Shown: in pieces, positions 1 to 9,338 of the stretch
Layout of the letters: every line of letters begins with the position of its first letter
Position numbering within the stretch: position 1 is the stretch's first letter
Assembly: GCA_016283095.1 (NCBI GenBank)
Contig: JAEEMG010000004.1
Location: 23,988-87,987, forward strand
DNA from: Paludibacteraceae bacterium
GTDB lineage: Bacteria > Bacteroidota > Bacteroidia > Bacteroidales > Paludibacteraceae
Reading direction: 5' to 3'
Length of the DNA: 64,000 bases
Made by a program: the position numbers and the translations under genes
Notes under the pieces: generated by a model
Database searches by the model: none
Told to the model about the DNA's origin: nothing
Seen by the model: the letters and a program-made list of their open reading frames with translations, nothing else

Positions 1-1022
1 ACCTCACTTGAAGCGTATGAGCCTGTGTTACAATCAGAAGGGTTCTGGAACATCACGTAATGACGCTGTGACGCAGCCCAATCATATGCTCTCTTAGCAG
101 CTGCCAATGCCTTGTCTGAGAAATCAGGATAATCATTGTTGCCCTTGTAGATACGTGATGCCAAAGCCATAGTCGCAGCAAAATCATAAGCACAATCCGC
201 TGACTTACCGATCAAGAAACGTTCTTTCTTATCGTCGGCTGGCATGATCATGTCTGGGAACTTAAGTGTAGTGACTTTGTTGAAGACACTTCCGTCTGCC
301 TCATCCTGCATCGAGAGCATCCATTTCAACTCATACATACATTCGTCAAGGATATCGGCAGTGTGGTTGCCACTCTCCGGAATATTCAAGTCAAACTTAT
401 CGAAATATTTCGAATTCAACTGATACGCTGTAAGCAGAGTATGAAGCGTAATTGCCGCATTCACAGTATACTTTCCGTAATCACCCGCGTCGTACCATCC
501 ACCGCTCGCATTACGATGCACTTTTGATCCTTTAGCGTTTGTGTAGATGGTAACCTTGTCGTCTGGATGTCCAGCCGCACGTGAATAATCCACACCTTTG
601 AATTTAGCGAACTTGCTTTCAATAGGAGAACTGCATCGCCAGAAGTAGAATCCTTTTATCGTCTGCGTCAACAATTCATCATAAACATGTCCGTCTTTCT
701 GAACCTTGAATGGTTCTGACTCTTTTGTTCCGATTTTCAATTTATACTCTCCTGGAATAGAGAATTTTGTGAAATCCGCCCAAGTGACATTGTCACCTGA
801 TGCTCTCCACGTCTTTGCCTTTGGAAGTGAATCTTTATAAACAACAGTACCACTTTTAGCGTCAACAATTGAGTATTCAGAAACAGTAGAATTACAAATC
901 ATAGCCTGCTTGACTGCCTGTGCAGGATATCCAATCTGGTTTGCTTGCATTGTAAGATCGGCAGCCATTGTGCAGACTGGCATTGCCAATGAAGCAAGAA
1001 CTATACTTTTCCTCAAGTCCAT
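1..1022 (-). CDS. GH9 endoglucanase, N-terminal part (cut by window edge)
   Basis: The reading frame starts at the ATG complementary to 1020-1022 and runs open through base 1, so about 340 N-terminal residues are visible. A signal peptide (MDLRKSIVLASLAMPVCTMAA) is followed by an Ig-like N-terminal domain of the CelD_N type (about residues 24-110, beginning LTMQANQIGYP). The glycoside hydrolase family 9 catalytic barrel follows. The GGWYDAGDYGKY motif is the family's signature and carries the Asp pair that activates water in this inverting family. The catalytic acid Glu would lie in the missing part. Family knowledge predicts cleavage of beta-1,4-glucans, at the cell surface or in the periplasm. 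It is divergent from the channel gene at 1412. The assignment to GH9 is firm; the exact substrate is not. Confidence 0.93.
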   Translation of the reverse strand, partial: MDLRKSIVLASLAMPVCTMAADLTMQANQIGYPAQAVKQAMICNSTVSEYSIVDAKSGTVVYKDSLPKAKTWRASGDNVTWADFTKFSIPGEYKLKIGTKESEPFKVQKDGHVYDELLTQTIKGFYFWRCSSPIESKFAKFKGVDYSRAAGHPDDKVTIYTNAKGSKVHRNASGGWYDAGDYGKYTVNAAITLHTLLTAYQLNSKYFDKFDLNIPESGNHTADILDECMYELKWMLSMQDEADGSVFNKVTTLKFPDMIMPADDKKERFLIGKSADCAYDFAATMALASRIYKGNNDYPDFSDKALAAAKRAYDWAASQRHYVMFQNPSDCNTGSYASSE

Positions 1023-1411
1023 AATATAACCCTATAATAAATATGGTTCACTCATTCATACGCATCAATATGGGGAACCAATTAACCAATTCATGCATCT
1101 ACAAAATAAATTTATCTGCGACAACATTCAAAATAAAAACAAGAAAAAAATATCTATCTCAATCATTTTATTCAAATATTATATTATCCAACATATTTTT
1201 AAGCAGATGAATCCGTTTCCTAAGAAAAAGTATTACAAAAAATTCCATCTCGGGCAATTATCGTTTCTCACGACAGTACATTACAGACAAAATATACGTC
1301 TGAAAATGAATATAACTTCCCGCTATAACCTAATTTTTTAATTTTATGTCTATTAGATTATGAATTTCACTAATTTTGCAACATGTTTTTCTTAACCACG
1401 TATAATTAAAG
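1023..1411. other. Intergenic region between divergent genes
   Basis: An AT-rich 389-bp gap separates the GH9 gene (minus) from the channel gene (plus). The only clear signal is a Bacteroidota -7 box, TAATTTTG, at 1371-1378 on the plus strand, about 34 nt before the channel ATG. No matching TTTG is found 19-21 nt upstream of it. No convincing -7 box was found for the GH9 gene and no structured element was seen. Confidence 0.5.
1371..1378 (+). promoter_or_regulatory. Probable -7 box for the MscS-type channel gene
   Basis: TAATTTTG matches the Bacteroidota -7 consensus TAnnTTTG. Transcription would begin near 1385, giving a leader of about 27 nt before the ATG at 1412. There is no TTTG at the usual -33 spacing, so this is a partial match only. 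Confidence 0.5.
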
Positions 1412-4258
1412 ATGAGAAAAAGACTCTGGAGCATCTTTGCACTGCTATTCACTATCTCAGCACATGTGTCTGCTGTGCTAAACGAACAAAACCTAGACAA
1501 CACAGTCAGTGTGCTTAAAGCAGAACTGGAAAAGACATACACAGAAGAGACTGAAATGATGGCTAGATACGATAGTATCAACGTACAACAGCACAGAGAA
1601 GCTTTGATAACCATTCAAGAGAGTGAGAAAATCGCCTTGATGCTATACAGCCAAAAGCAAGACTATATTTTCGATATGGCATACGCATGTCATGAGGCAA
1701 CCATGCAATATCACAATTTCAAAAAGAAAAGAATGCCTTTCGACATCAGCATCAAAAAACTTGACAATGAGATCAAACGCTATACTCTCTTGATTGAGTC
1801 GTTGGAAAGCATATCCCCAAGAAAAAAGAAATTCAACATCGACAGCATTAGAGTAGCCAAGATGAAAGAAGACTCTATCAAAAAGGCTGTTGAGCAGGCA
1901 ACCGCAGCATACGAGGCTCAGAAATATGGCAAGCAACAAATCGACTCAACAACCAAAGGTATGGGAATCAATATCTTTGGCAAACAGCTTGGCGGCGACA
2001 CATCAGCCACATCCGCTGAGGAGATAAAGAAAGCGATGGAGGCCAAGCAAGATAGCTTTATGCTGGAAAAGGCAAGAGAAATCGCAAAAGAGGTGACAGA
2101 CTCCGCAAACAATACAAACAACATAAACGATACATTCAGGATTCCGTCAATACCAAGATCAGCAAGCAGATTGTTTATGACGGAGCTAAAAGACTTCAGA
2201 TTGTCGAAAGCCAGCCAGATAGAAAGAGATTCTTGCGTGGCTTTATCTAAAAAAATTCTTGCCAATCTCATTTCTGTAAGAGACCATATCATCAAAGATA
2301 AAAAACTGTACGAGCACGTTGAGTCTCGTCTGAAAAACGTCAATGATTATGCACTTGGAAGATATGAAGCTATACAGCAGAGTATCTTCACCAACGGAGG
2401 AAACAACTATCTCTCTGTAATCCGCAACTTTTCTACATATTGCAGCAATGCTTCCCATGACATAAAAGACAAATACACCAGCAACAACGCTGAAGACTCG
2501 GATTGGAAAGGCACCACTATAATTGGTCTGGTGCTGTCGGTTTTTGGACTCATATTACTAGCGGCAGGAATTGCCATCTTCTTCCTGAAACAATATGGCA
2601 AACGAAAAAAACTCAAATCTGAGTTTATTCCATACTACGCGATCTCACTGACATGTTTTCTATTCACGATATTGTGCACATTGCCTCAGATATTCGCAAG
2701 TCAGAATTTCCTGACAATGGCATGTTCACGATTGATAGAGTATGTGCTTTTGATTGCGGCCATAACCCTTTCACTTGTCTATCGCACAAAAGGAGATCAG
2801 ATAAAGAGTGCGTTCTCATGCTACTTCCCTATTTTAATGATGGGCCTTGTGATCATCATATTCCGCATTCTGTTTGTGCCAAACAATCTGGTTGTGATTC
2901 TCTTCCCTCCAATGCTTATATTGTTCACAATCTGGGGTTTCCGTTCGGTGAAGAAACATCACGCGAACATCCCTAAATACGACGAGATATACGCATGGAT
3001 ATCACTCACCATCATGACAGTTGCCTGTGTCATGGCATGGCTCGGTTATGCTCTTTTGGCTGTGGAAGTTTTCATCTGGTGGCTCGTTCAGCTTACATGC
3101 GTACAGGCATTGACATTCGCGTCGGAATATATGAAGGCATTTGAAAAAGACAAGGTTGCCAAGCATATTCTAAACAAGAACGGAATTTTTGAGTCGTCAA
3201 TGACAAAAGAAGAATACAACAATGTTCTTAACAAAAAGATCATCGAGTTGCAAAACAACCAAGGCGACAATATCACTTACACCTGGTTCCTGGATCTCGT
3301 CACAATGTGTCTAATCCCTGTGGCAGCAGTGCTATCATTCCTTCTCTGCATCTATATCGCCACAGATATCTTCGATCTTACAGCCATGTGTAAAGACATC
3401 TTCTTCACAAACTTCCTCGACATAGAGGATTTGTGTCAGCTGTCATTGTTCAAACTTGTTGTTGTGTTGGAGTTCTACTTTATCTTCAGATTCATATCAT
3501 ACCTTTTCCGTTCCGTCTACAAGCATTGGAAACTGAAAAACAAACAGGTGCATGAGATTGAGAGATCCAATATCACTCTTGTAAACAATCTTATCTCTAT
3601 TGTTGTATGGAGCATCTACTTCATCTTCATCCTGTTTTTACTACAGGTGCCAAAAAGCGGAATCTCAATCGTGACAGCAGGTCTTGCTACCGGTCTCGGA
3701 TTCGCAATGCGTGATATGATCAACAATTTCTTCTATGGAATCACATTGATGACAGGACGTGTGAGAGTCGGAGATTTCATCGAGTGCGACGGAGTAAGAG
3801 GTAAAGTGGAGTCGATAACTTATCAAAGCACCCAGCTTATCACCTTAGACGGTTGCGTTGTCGCATTCCTGAATTCAACTCTTTTCACAAAAACATTCAA
3901 AAACCTGACCCGCAACCATGGATATGAACTCGTGAAATTGCCGGTCGGTGTGGCATATGGAACAGATGTGGAAAAAGTCAGAAAAATCCTAGAGGAAAAA
4001 TTAAGTCTCTTAAGATCTGAGAAGACGGGAGTGAAACCGAACGTGGATCCAAGCAAACAGATCAGTGTATACTTCAACGATTTCGGAGACAGTTCCGTTA
4101 ATCTTTACGCTGTAATGTGGATTCTGGTAGAGAATAAGTTTGTGATTGTATCAAGAGCGAAAGAGCTTATTTACAACGCATTGAATGAAAACAATATTGT
4201 AATTCCTTTCCCTCAACGCGATCTTCATATCATTACAACTCCATCTGATAATAAATGA
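1412..4258 (+). CDS. MscS-family mechanosensitive ion channel, long form with periplasmic coiled-coil domain
   Basis: 948 residues, several times the length of the small MscS channel. A signal peptide (about 1-21) precedes a long charged helical region (about 22-350) predicted to be periplasmic, as in MscK/MscM-type channels. Several membrane segments follow from about residue 368 onward. The conserved MscS pore helix and beta domain lie near residues 745-840 (GLATGLGFAMRDMINNFFYG, then VRVGDFIECDGVRGKVESI). An alpha/beta domain follows to about residue 930. Family role: opening under membrane tension to release solutes during hypo-osmotic shock. Its TGA overlaps the ATG of the next gene by 4 nt (ATGA at 4255-4258), so the two are probably translationally coupled. 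Which MscS subfamily it belongs to is not certain. Confidence 0.9.
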   Translation: MRKRLWSIFALLFTISAHVSAVLNEQNLDNTVSVLKAELEKTYTEETEMMARYDSINVQQHREALITIQESEKIALMLYSQKQDYIFDMAYACHEATMQYHNFKKKRMPFDISIKKLDNEIKRYTLLIESLESISPRKKKFNIDSIRVAKMKEDSIKKAVEQATAAYEAQKYGKQQIDSTTKGMGINIFGKQLGGDTSATSAEEIKKAMEAKQDSFMLEKAREIAKEVTDSANNTNNINDTFRIPSIPRSASRLFMTELKDFRLSKASQIERDSCVALSKKILANLISVRDHIIKDKKLYEHVESRLKNVNDYALGRYEAIQQSIFTNGGNNYLSVIRNFSTYCSNASHDIKDKYTSNNAEDSDWKGTTIIGLVLSVFGLILLAAGIAIFFLKQYGKRKKLKSEFIPYYAISLTCFLFTILCTLPQIFASQNFLTMACSRLIEYVLLIAAITLSLVYRTKGDQIKSAFSCYFPILMMGLVIIIFRILFVPNNLVVILFPPMLILFTIWGFRSVKKHHANIPKYDEIYAWISLTIMTVACVMAWLGYALLAVEVFIWWLVQLTCVQALTFASEYMKAFEKDKVAKHILNKNGIFESSMTKEEYNNVLNKKIIELQNNQGDNITYTWFLDLVTMCLIPVAAVLSFLLCIYIATDIFDLTAMCKDIFFTNFLDIEDLCQLSLFKLVVVLEFYFIFRFISYLFRSVYKHWKLKNKQVHEIERSNITLVNNLISIVVWSIYFIFILFLLQVPKSGISIVTAGLATGLGFAMRDMINNFFYGITLMTGRVRVGDFIECDGVRGKVESITYQSTQLITLDGCVVAFLNSTLFTKTFKNLTRNHGYELVKLPVGVAYGTDVEKVRKILEEKLSLLRSEKTGVKPNVDPSKQISVYFNDFGDSSVNLYAVMWILVENKFVIVSRAKELIYNALNENNIVIPFPQRDLHIITTPSDNK

Positions 4259-5472
4259 AGTTGAATCATCTGCTTGCCACAATCATGATCCTCGTCGTTC
4301 CATTTATTGGAATGGCCCAGACTGAAATTGCGGAAACTGAAGCAGATCTGACAATCAACAACGATTCCAGCACCAACGTCCCAAGAATAGAAGCCGAGCG
4401 GGATACCGACCTGTACAGAAGCAGTCAGCATTCCGAAGACGAATATATATATGTCACCGAGTATGAAGAGGAAAAGAAATGGTTTGACAGAGTTATAACC
4501 CGTCTGCTGAAAACGTCGGTGGATTCCAATTATATAACGACCAACGACTACGGACTCCAGGTGAAATTAAGTCTGAACACATTAAACACCCAGACTAATT
4601 TCAGATGGACCCCAATATCGGACACGCTGCCAAACTTTTGTTCCATCACGTCGGACCAGATATCTAAGATAGGACTATGGGTCGGATACCGTAATTTCGG
4701 ACTCGGATACAGTTTTGATCTAGGATCATTCACCAAAGAATACAACTCAGAATTCAGCATCAGCTATTATGGCGACGCATGGGGAATAGACCTGTTTATC
4801 AACACCACCCTAGGCAACAACCTTTACTTCAACGAAAAGTACACCGACATTTCTGACGTGAACATTTCAATCTTCCGCTGGAGGATCAACAGCTATTATG
4901 CCCCACTCTACAAAAAATTCTCCTACAATGCCGCATTTTCCCATAGTATGCGACAAGAGAAGAGTGCAGGCAGTCCACTATTCGGTCTGTCAACAACCAG
5001 TTTTTATCTTATCAAAAACAAATATGGTAAAAACAAAAAACTACCAATAGTCACAAAAGAAGAGTGGCAATTTCCAGATGAGATATACTTTTTCGGATTG
5101 AATCTAAACGCTGGCTACGCTCACAACTTCGTGACTCCGAAAAAGACACTGCTTCATATCTCCGCTCTCCCATATATAACCTTATTCAGAATAACGGGAG
5201 TGAATCCGTCGGATGCCATAGGCGACCATGATCCGAAATTCCAATATGGATTGGTGGGTAAAGCCAGTTGGATATGGCAACGTGAGCATCACCTGATAAG
5301 TCTGTTCGGATCCGTAAATTTCAACAATATCATCAAGTCTCCGATCAAAGTGAACGACACTTCATACAGCATCGGAACATGTTACGGATTCAGAGCATAC
5401 AAACATTGCAAGCCGCACAAGAAGAAACGAATCAAAAGAAATCGTGCCACTAGCCCAACAATATCGCAATAA
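4255..5472 (+). CDS. Secreted beta-barrel-like protein, possibly DUF4421 family
   Basis: 405 residues with a signal peptide (MKLNHLLATIMILVVPFIGMAQ). After an acidic linker (about 22-80) comes a region of alternating hydrophobic and polar strands with many aromatic residues, as expected of an outer-membrane beta-barrel. The stretch starting DSNYITTNDYGLQVKLSLN resembles the start of DUF4421 proteins of Bacteroidota, but this is recognition from memory and not a search. The C-terminus is basic (KKKRIKRNR). It overlaps the channel gene by 4 nt, so the two products may act together at the envelope. No enzymatic motif was seen. Confidence 0.6.
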   Translation: MKLNHLLATIMILVVPFIGMAQTEIAETEADLTINNDSSTNVPRIEAERDTDLYRSSQHSEDEYIYVTEYEEEKKWFDRVITRLLKTSVDSNYITTNDYGLQVKLSLNTLNTQTNFRWTPISDTLPNFCSITSDQISKIGLWVGYRNFGLGYSFDLGSFTKEYNSEFSISYYGDAWGIDLFINTTLGNNLYFNEKYTDISDVNISIFRWRINSYYAPLYKKFSYNAAFSHSMRQEKSAGSPLFGLSTTSFYLIKNKYGKNKKLPIVTKEEWQFPDEIYFFGLNLNAGYAHNFVTPKKTLLHISALPYITLFRITGVNPSDAIGDHDPKFQYGLVGKASWIWQREHHLISLFGSVNFNNIIKSPIKVNDTSYSIGTCYGFRAYKHCKPHKKKRIKRNRATSPTISQ

Positions 5473-5541
5473 ATCACATTCTTCTATTACCAAAATAGAA
5501 TGTTGCCTCATTAGTTTCTAACTTTTGGGTAAATGTTTTCA

Positions 5542-5743
5542 AACAGAAAACAGCATATATAGAATGCTTGGAAACCCCACAAACCAGTTTGTTTTAGAAA
5601 ACCCATAACGAAAAAAAAAAAACAGTAGAAAACTATGTTTTTTACGTTTTGTTTTCTGCGTTAGGCTGTTTTCGATGTCATTTATGACATATTTTCCTGC
5701 ACCAACAACAGAGTTGTTTTTTTACAAAGGTGCGTTTTCTGTT
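5542..5743 (+). repeat. Multi-hairpin intergenic repeat, copy A
   Basis: This 202-bp element is bounded by a perfect 10-nt inverted repeat: AACAGAAAAC at 5542-5551 and GTTTTCTGTT at 5734-5743. Inside are AGCAT/ATGCT (5552-5556, 5564-5568), ACAAAC/GTTTGT (5579-5584, 5587-5592), GAAAAC/GTTTTC (5628-5633, 5651-5656), ATGTCAT/ATGACAT (5675-5681, 5684-5690) and ACAAC/GTTGT (5705-5709, 5713-5717). The last pair is enclosed by GCACC/GGTGC (5699-5703, 5729-5733). A second copy lies at 15526-15739. No open reading frame of note is inside. It lies after the barrel-like gene and before the efflux operon promoter. Confidence 0.85.
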
Positions 5744-5933
5744 AACTTTATCTTTTCGGGACGTGAAATACTCGCTTAATAACAAAATAAAACTCTTTGT
5801 AAATTGCGTTTTGATAAAGCATCTTTGAAATCATCGTGACATATTGAGGATTCCTTTGCAAAATAGAGTCATTTATTGTTAATAATTAATAAAAACTTAA
5901 ACATTTTCTTAATAGGAATAACAACAAAACTAT

Positions 5934-5941
5934 TATATTTG
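5934..5941 (+). promoter_or_regulatory. Probable -7 box for the efflux operon
   Basis: TATATTTG matches TAnnTTTG and lies 21 nt before the ATG at 5963. It would put the transcription start near 5948, which rules out the upstream in-frame start at 5876. No TTTG is seen at the -33 spacing. Confidence 0.6.
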
Positions 5942-5962
5942 CATCATTACAATGACAATTAT

Positions 5963-7303
5963 ATGAGAAAAGGAATACTTACATTAACAATTGCCTCCCT
6001 ATTCTGTCATTCTGGTTTCGCACAGAATGAGAACGAAGTGGCATCACAAAACGAACGATACAATCTTACGCTCGAGCAGTGTATTGAGTATGCATTCGGA
6101 AACAGTCTTGAGCGTCAAAGCTTGAAACTATCAGAAAAGGTTAGCGAATATTCCTACGAGCAAGCAAAGAACAATCGTAAACCTCAAGTAAGCGGTTCTA
6201 TATCTGAGACTCTTTCCCATACCGGACGTGAAAGCGACGTCAGCCTTGGAGGAAGCGTCGGCATCAATGCAGGTGCTACTCTCTATCAAGGTAGAGCGAT
6301 AAAGAACAATATTGAGAAAACGCGTATTGAAGCAGAGAATGCAGTGGTGAGAACCGACCAATACGATCACAACCTTATCATTAAAATTCTTCAGTATTTC
6401 CTTAACGCTCTTTCTTCTGAAGAATTGCTACGTTTCCAGAAAGTGATACTTGAGACTAGCGAGGAGCAGCTACGTCAAGGAGAAGAGAAATACAAAGTGG
6501 GAACTATCCTGGAGAGCGACTATCTTATCCTTCAGGCTCAATATGCCAACGATGAGTGCAACCTGCTAAACAGCCAGATCAACCGTGACAACGCTTTGCT
6601 TAATCTGAAGCTTGCCCTTTCTATGGATCCGAACGCAGAGCTCACACTCGTCTACCCAGACACAACAGATATGGATGCGATGGCAGAGTTGCCAAACGTC
6701 GAGACTGCTATTCAACGTACACTTGACACTCACCCTGATATGATTCTGGCAAAATCAAATATTGAAATTGCGAAAATCAATGAAGAGATCACACGTGCAG
6801 GCAGACGTCCTACAATCTCAGCAAGCGCAGGTTTGAGCTCAGGACACAGAAACTTTGATGATATCGGCAACCAATTCATTGACCGTTTCAGCCAAAGCCT
6901 AGGTGTGTCAATGTCTATTCCAATCTACGACAGAGGCAAGACAAAGACATCCCTAAAGATGAATGAGGCTCAGACAAAGATGGCTGAAGTTGATTTGCAG
7001 GAGGCAGAGTTGAAACTTCGTCAGACTGTAGCCGTTGAATGCGCTAACGTGGATCTTGCATACCGTCAGTACAAGACAAACGAAAAAAGAGCAAAAGCAT
7101 ATAAGTCTGTATACGATGTCTACAATATGAAGTTCAAATATGGGACTGTCACTAGCGTGGATCTGTTGCAGCAGCAGAACAACTACATCAACTATCTTAC
7201 AGATTATGTAAGATCTAAATATTCATTCATCCTCGAGCGCAAGATTTTGGATGTCTACATGGATTATCCGATCAAGTATGAGGCTGTACGTATCAACAAG
7301 TAA
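5963..7303 (+). CDS. TolC-family outer-membrane efflux protein
   Basis: 446 residues. The ATG at 5963 is chosen because it begins a clean signal peptide (MRKGILTLTIASLFCHSGFAQ) and follows the -7 box; the frame is open upstream to 5876 but that part is not signal-like. The mature protein shows the duplicated outer-membrane-efflux pattern. It opens with NLTLEQCIEYAFGNSLE, contains long amphipathic helices with Q/A-rich heptads, and carries a repeat-like second half that ends in the usual GTVTSVDLLQQQNNY motif. Family role: a trimeric outer-membrane channel and periplasmic tunnel. It is first in an operon with the adaptor at 7323, the ATPase at 8584 and the permease at 9339, forming a MacAB-TolC-type tripartite exporter. 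Confidence 0.92.
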   Translation: MRKGILTLTIASLFCHSGFAQNENEVASQNERYNLTLEQCIEYAFGNSLERQSLKLSEKVSEYSYEQAKNNRKPQVSGSISETLSHTGRESDVSLGGSVGINAGATLYQGRAIKNNIEKTRIEAENAVVRTDQYDHNLIIKILQYFLNALSSEELLRFQKVILETSEEQLRQGEEKYKVGTILESDYLILQAQYANDECNLLNSQINRDNALLNLKLALSMDPNAELTLVYPDTTDMDAMAELPNVETAIQRTLDTHPDMILAKSNIEIAKINEEITRAGRRPTISASAGLSSGHRNFDDIGNQFIDRFSQSLGVSMSIPIYDRGKTKTSLKMNEAQTKMAEVDLQEAELKLRQTVAVECANVDLAYRQYKTNEKRAKAYKSVYDVYNMKFKYGTVTSVDLLQQQNNYINYLTDYVRSKYSFILERKILDVYMDYPIKYEAVRINK

Positions 7304-7322
7304 AAAAATAAAACATAATACA

Positions 7323-8579
7323 ATGGCAAAAAAAATAGGCATAGGCATTGCGATAGCTGCGGTCGTAGGACTGTTGCTATACTTCTTCTGGCCGTCTAAG
7401 AAAGAGGTCACTTTCAAGACGCATGTGATCGAGGAAGGTACAATTTCCAAATCGATTTCAGCCACTGGTTATCTGCAGCCTGCAGACAAAGTGGAGGTCG
7501 GAACACAGGTGTCAGGTAAAGTGGAAAAACTTTATGTGACTTACAACTCCAAAGTGAAAAAAGGTCAGGTATTGGCTGAATTGGATAAGTCGACGCTGCT
7601 TGAACGTTTGTCTCAGGCAAAATCGTCAAAATCCAGTGCAGAGAGCACACTAAATCTTGCCACACAAAACTACAACCGTACAAAAGCATTGTTTGAGGCA
7701 GGAGCTGCGACACAGCAGGCGTTTGATGAAGCCACTAACACTTATATCCAGGCTCAAAACACTCTTAACAATGCCAACACTAACGTGCGTGAGGCTCAGG
7801 TAAACCTTGGCTATGCAGTCATCACATCCCCAATCGACGGTGTGATCTTGGCTAAACAGGTGGAGCAGGGACAGACAGTAGCGTCTTCTTTCTCTACCCC
7901 TACATTGTTCGTGATTGCAAAAGACCTAAAAAGCATGACTGTAGAGGCAAACATCGACGAGGCTGACATAGGCCAGGTAAAGGTCGGACAGAAAGTAGAG
8001 TTCACAGTGGATTCTTATATGGGTGAGACTTTCTATGGAGAAGTTCAGGAGATCCGCTTGGAGCCAAACGTGACTAGCAACGTCGTCACTTATACTGTGA
8101 TTGTTAAGGCTGAGAATCCAGAGGAGAAACTTTATCCAGGAATGACAGCAAGCGTCACTATCTACACAAATGCTCAGAGTGGCAAACTTGTCCCTACAGC
8201 AGCCATGGCATTCAATCCAACAGAAGAGTTGTTCGCAGCTCTTGGCAAACCAGAAAGACCATCAAAAGATGGACATAGAGACGGAAAGAAACCTGAAGGA
8301 TTTGACGGAGAGAAGAGAGAGCGTCCAAGCCGTGAGAAAATGGAGGGAATGAGACAGAACGGTCAGAAAGTCTGGATCAAAAACGGAAATTCCATCAGAC
8401 CACGTTTCATCGAGACTGGATTGAACGACGGTGTGAACGCAATCGTCAAAGAAGGACTGGCTGTTGGCGACACTGTAGTGTTGTCGGCTCAGGTAGGCGA
8501 GAAAGTCAAGAAGGCTAAAGGAGGAATGTCTAACAATCCGTTGACTCCTACTCCTCCACGCGGTAAACGAATGAGATAA
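7323..8579 (+). CDS. HlyD/MacA-family periplasmic adaptor of the ABC efflux system
   Basis: 418 residues. The ATG at 7323 starts a typical N-terminal membrane anchor (MAKKIGIGIAIAAVVGLLLYF); the frame is open from 7251 but overlaps the upstream gene. Next come a barrel-sandwich/lipoyl half (VGTQVSGKVEKLYVTYNSKV), a helical hairpin (about 95-160), the second lipoyl half (VITSPIDGVILAKQVEQGQTV) and a beta-barrel domain. A charged insert of Lys, Arg, Glu and Pro (about residues 306-345) is unusual for the family and probably forms a flexible loop. It is expected to join the inner-membrane MacB-like pump to the TolC-like channel. Gaps of 19 nt before and 4 nt after fit an operon. Confidence 0.93.
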   Translation: MAKKIGIGIAIAAVVGLLLYFFWPSKKEVTFKTHVIEEGTISKSISATGYLQPADKVEVGTQVSGKVEKLYVTYNSKVKKGQVLAELDKSTLLERLSQAKSSKSSAESTLNLATQNYNRTKALFEAGAATQQAFDEATNTYIQAQNTLNNANTNVREAQVNLGYAVITSPIDGVILAKQVEQGQTVASSFSTPTLFVIAKDLKSMTVEANIDEADIGQVKVGQKVEFTVDSYMGETFYGEVQEIRLEPNVTSNVVTYTVIVKAENPEEKLYPGMTASVTIYTNAQSGKLVPTAAMAFNPTEELFAALGKPERPSKDGHRDGKKPEGFDGEKRERPSREKMEGMRQNGQKVWIKNGNSIRPRFIETGLNDGVNAIVKEGLAVGDTVVLSAQVGEKVKKAKGGMSNNPLTPTPPRGKRMR

Positions 8580-8583
8580 AAAT

Positions 8584-9327
8584 ATGGCAAATTCCATAAT
8601 AAGAATCAACGATCTCAAACGTAATTTCATCGTCGGAAGTGAGACGGTGCGAGCTTTGCGTGGAGTGTCGTTTGAAATACAGGCAGGTGAATTTGTGGCA
8701 ATCATGGGAACCAGCGGTAGCGGCAAGAGTACGATGCTGAACATCCTTGGTTGTCTGGACAAACCTACGTCCGGAGAATACTACATCGACGAGATTGAAG
8801 TGTCGAAATTCTCCAACGACAAATTGTCGGAAATACGCAACAAGAAGATCGGATTCGTTTTCCAAAGCTACAATCTTCTTCCTCGTACTGCGGCAATTGA
8901 GCAGGTAGAGTTGCCGTTGCTCTACAATCCCAACGTAGGTGCGAAGGAGCGAAGAGAAAGAGCAGAAGAAGCCCTTCGCCTAGTAGGATTGGAAGAAAGA
9001 ATGTATCACCTTCCAAGCCAGATGTCGGGAGGTCAGCAGCAACGTGTGGCGATCGCGCGAGCCATTGTCAACGACCCGGTCATTATTCTAGCCGACGAAG
9101 CGACAGGTAATCTAGACACTCGTACATCCTATGAAATCATGAGTCTATTCCAGCGTCTCAACGAATCAGGAAAGACAATCGCATTCGTAACACACGAGCC
9201 AGACATCGCCGCCTTCACATCTAGAGTGGTGATGCTCCGCGACGGAAGAGTGACCAAGGATGAACCCGTGAAAACAGCAAGTGCACAGGCAGCTCTTGAC
9301 GCGCTTCCTGCAAGCGACGACTATTAA
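8584..9327 (+). CDS. ABC transporter ATP-binding protein, MacB/LolD type
   Basis: 247 residues with all ABC ATPase motifs: Walker [10 protein letters not shown] (about residues 43-51), Q-loop [10 protein letters not shown], signature [14 protein letters not shown], Walker [14 protein letters not shown] and the H-loop VTHEPDIA. The MacB/LolD branch is indicated by the ATGNLD Walker B tail and by the permease partner immediately downstream. It supplies ATP hydrolysis on the cytoplasmic side for the MacB-type mechanotransmission cycle. In E. coli MacB the ATPase and permease are fused; here they are separate genes 11 nt apart. Exported substrate unknown; peptides, macrolides or lipoproteins are the usual range for the family. 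Confidence 0.93.
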   Translation: MANSIIRINDLKRNFIVGSETVRALRGVSFEIQAGEFVAIMGTSGSGKSTMLNILGCLDKPTSGEYYIDEIEVSKFSNDKLSEIRNKKIGFVFQSYNLLPRTAAIEQVELPLLYNPNVGAKERRERAEEALRLVGLEERMYHLPSQMSGGQQQRVAIARAIVNDPVIILADEATGNLDTRTSYEIMSLFQRLNESGKTIAFVTHEPDIAAFTSRVVMLRDGRVTKDEPVKTASAQAALDALPASDDY

Positions 9328-9338
9328 AAAATTATGGT

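Noticed and set aside
1093..1341. Open reading frame of 82 codons in the gap upstream of the channel gene
   Set aside because: Very Lys/Ile/Asn-rich translation of AT-rich DNA, no promoter in front and no resemblance to a protein.
5476..5512. Terminator after the beta-barrel-like gene (ATTCTTCTATT / AATAGAATG)
   Set aside because: The stem needs a 3-nt bulge and no U-run follows; too weak to list as a feature.
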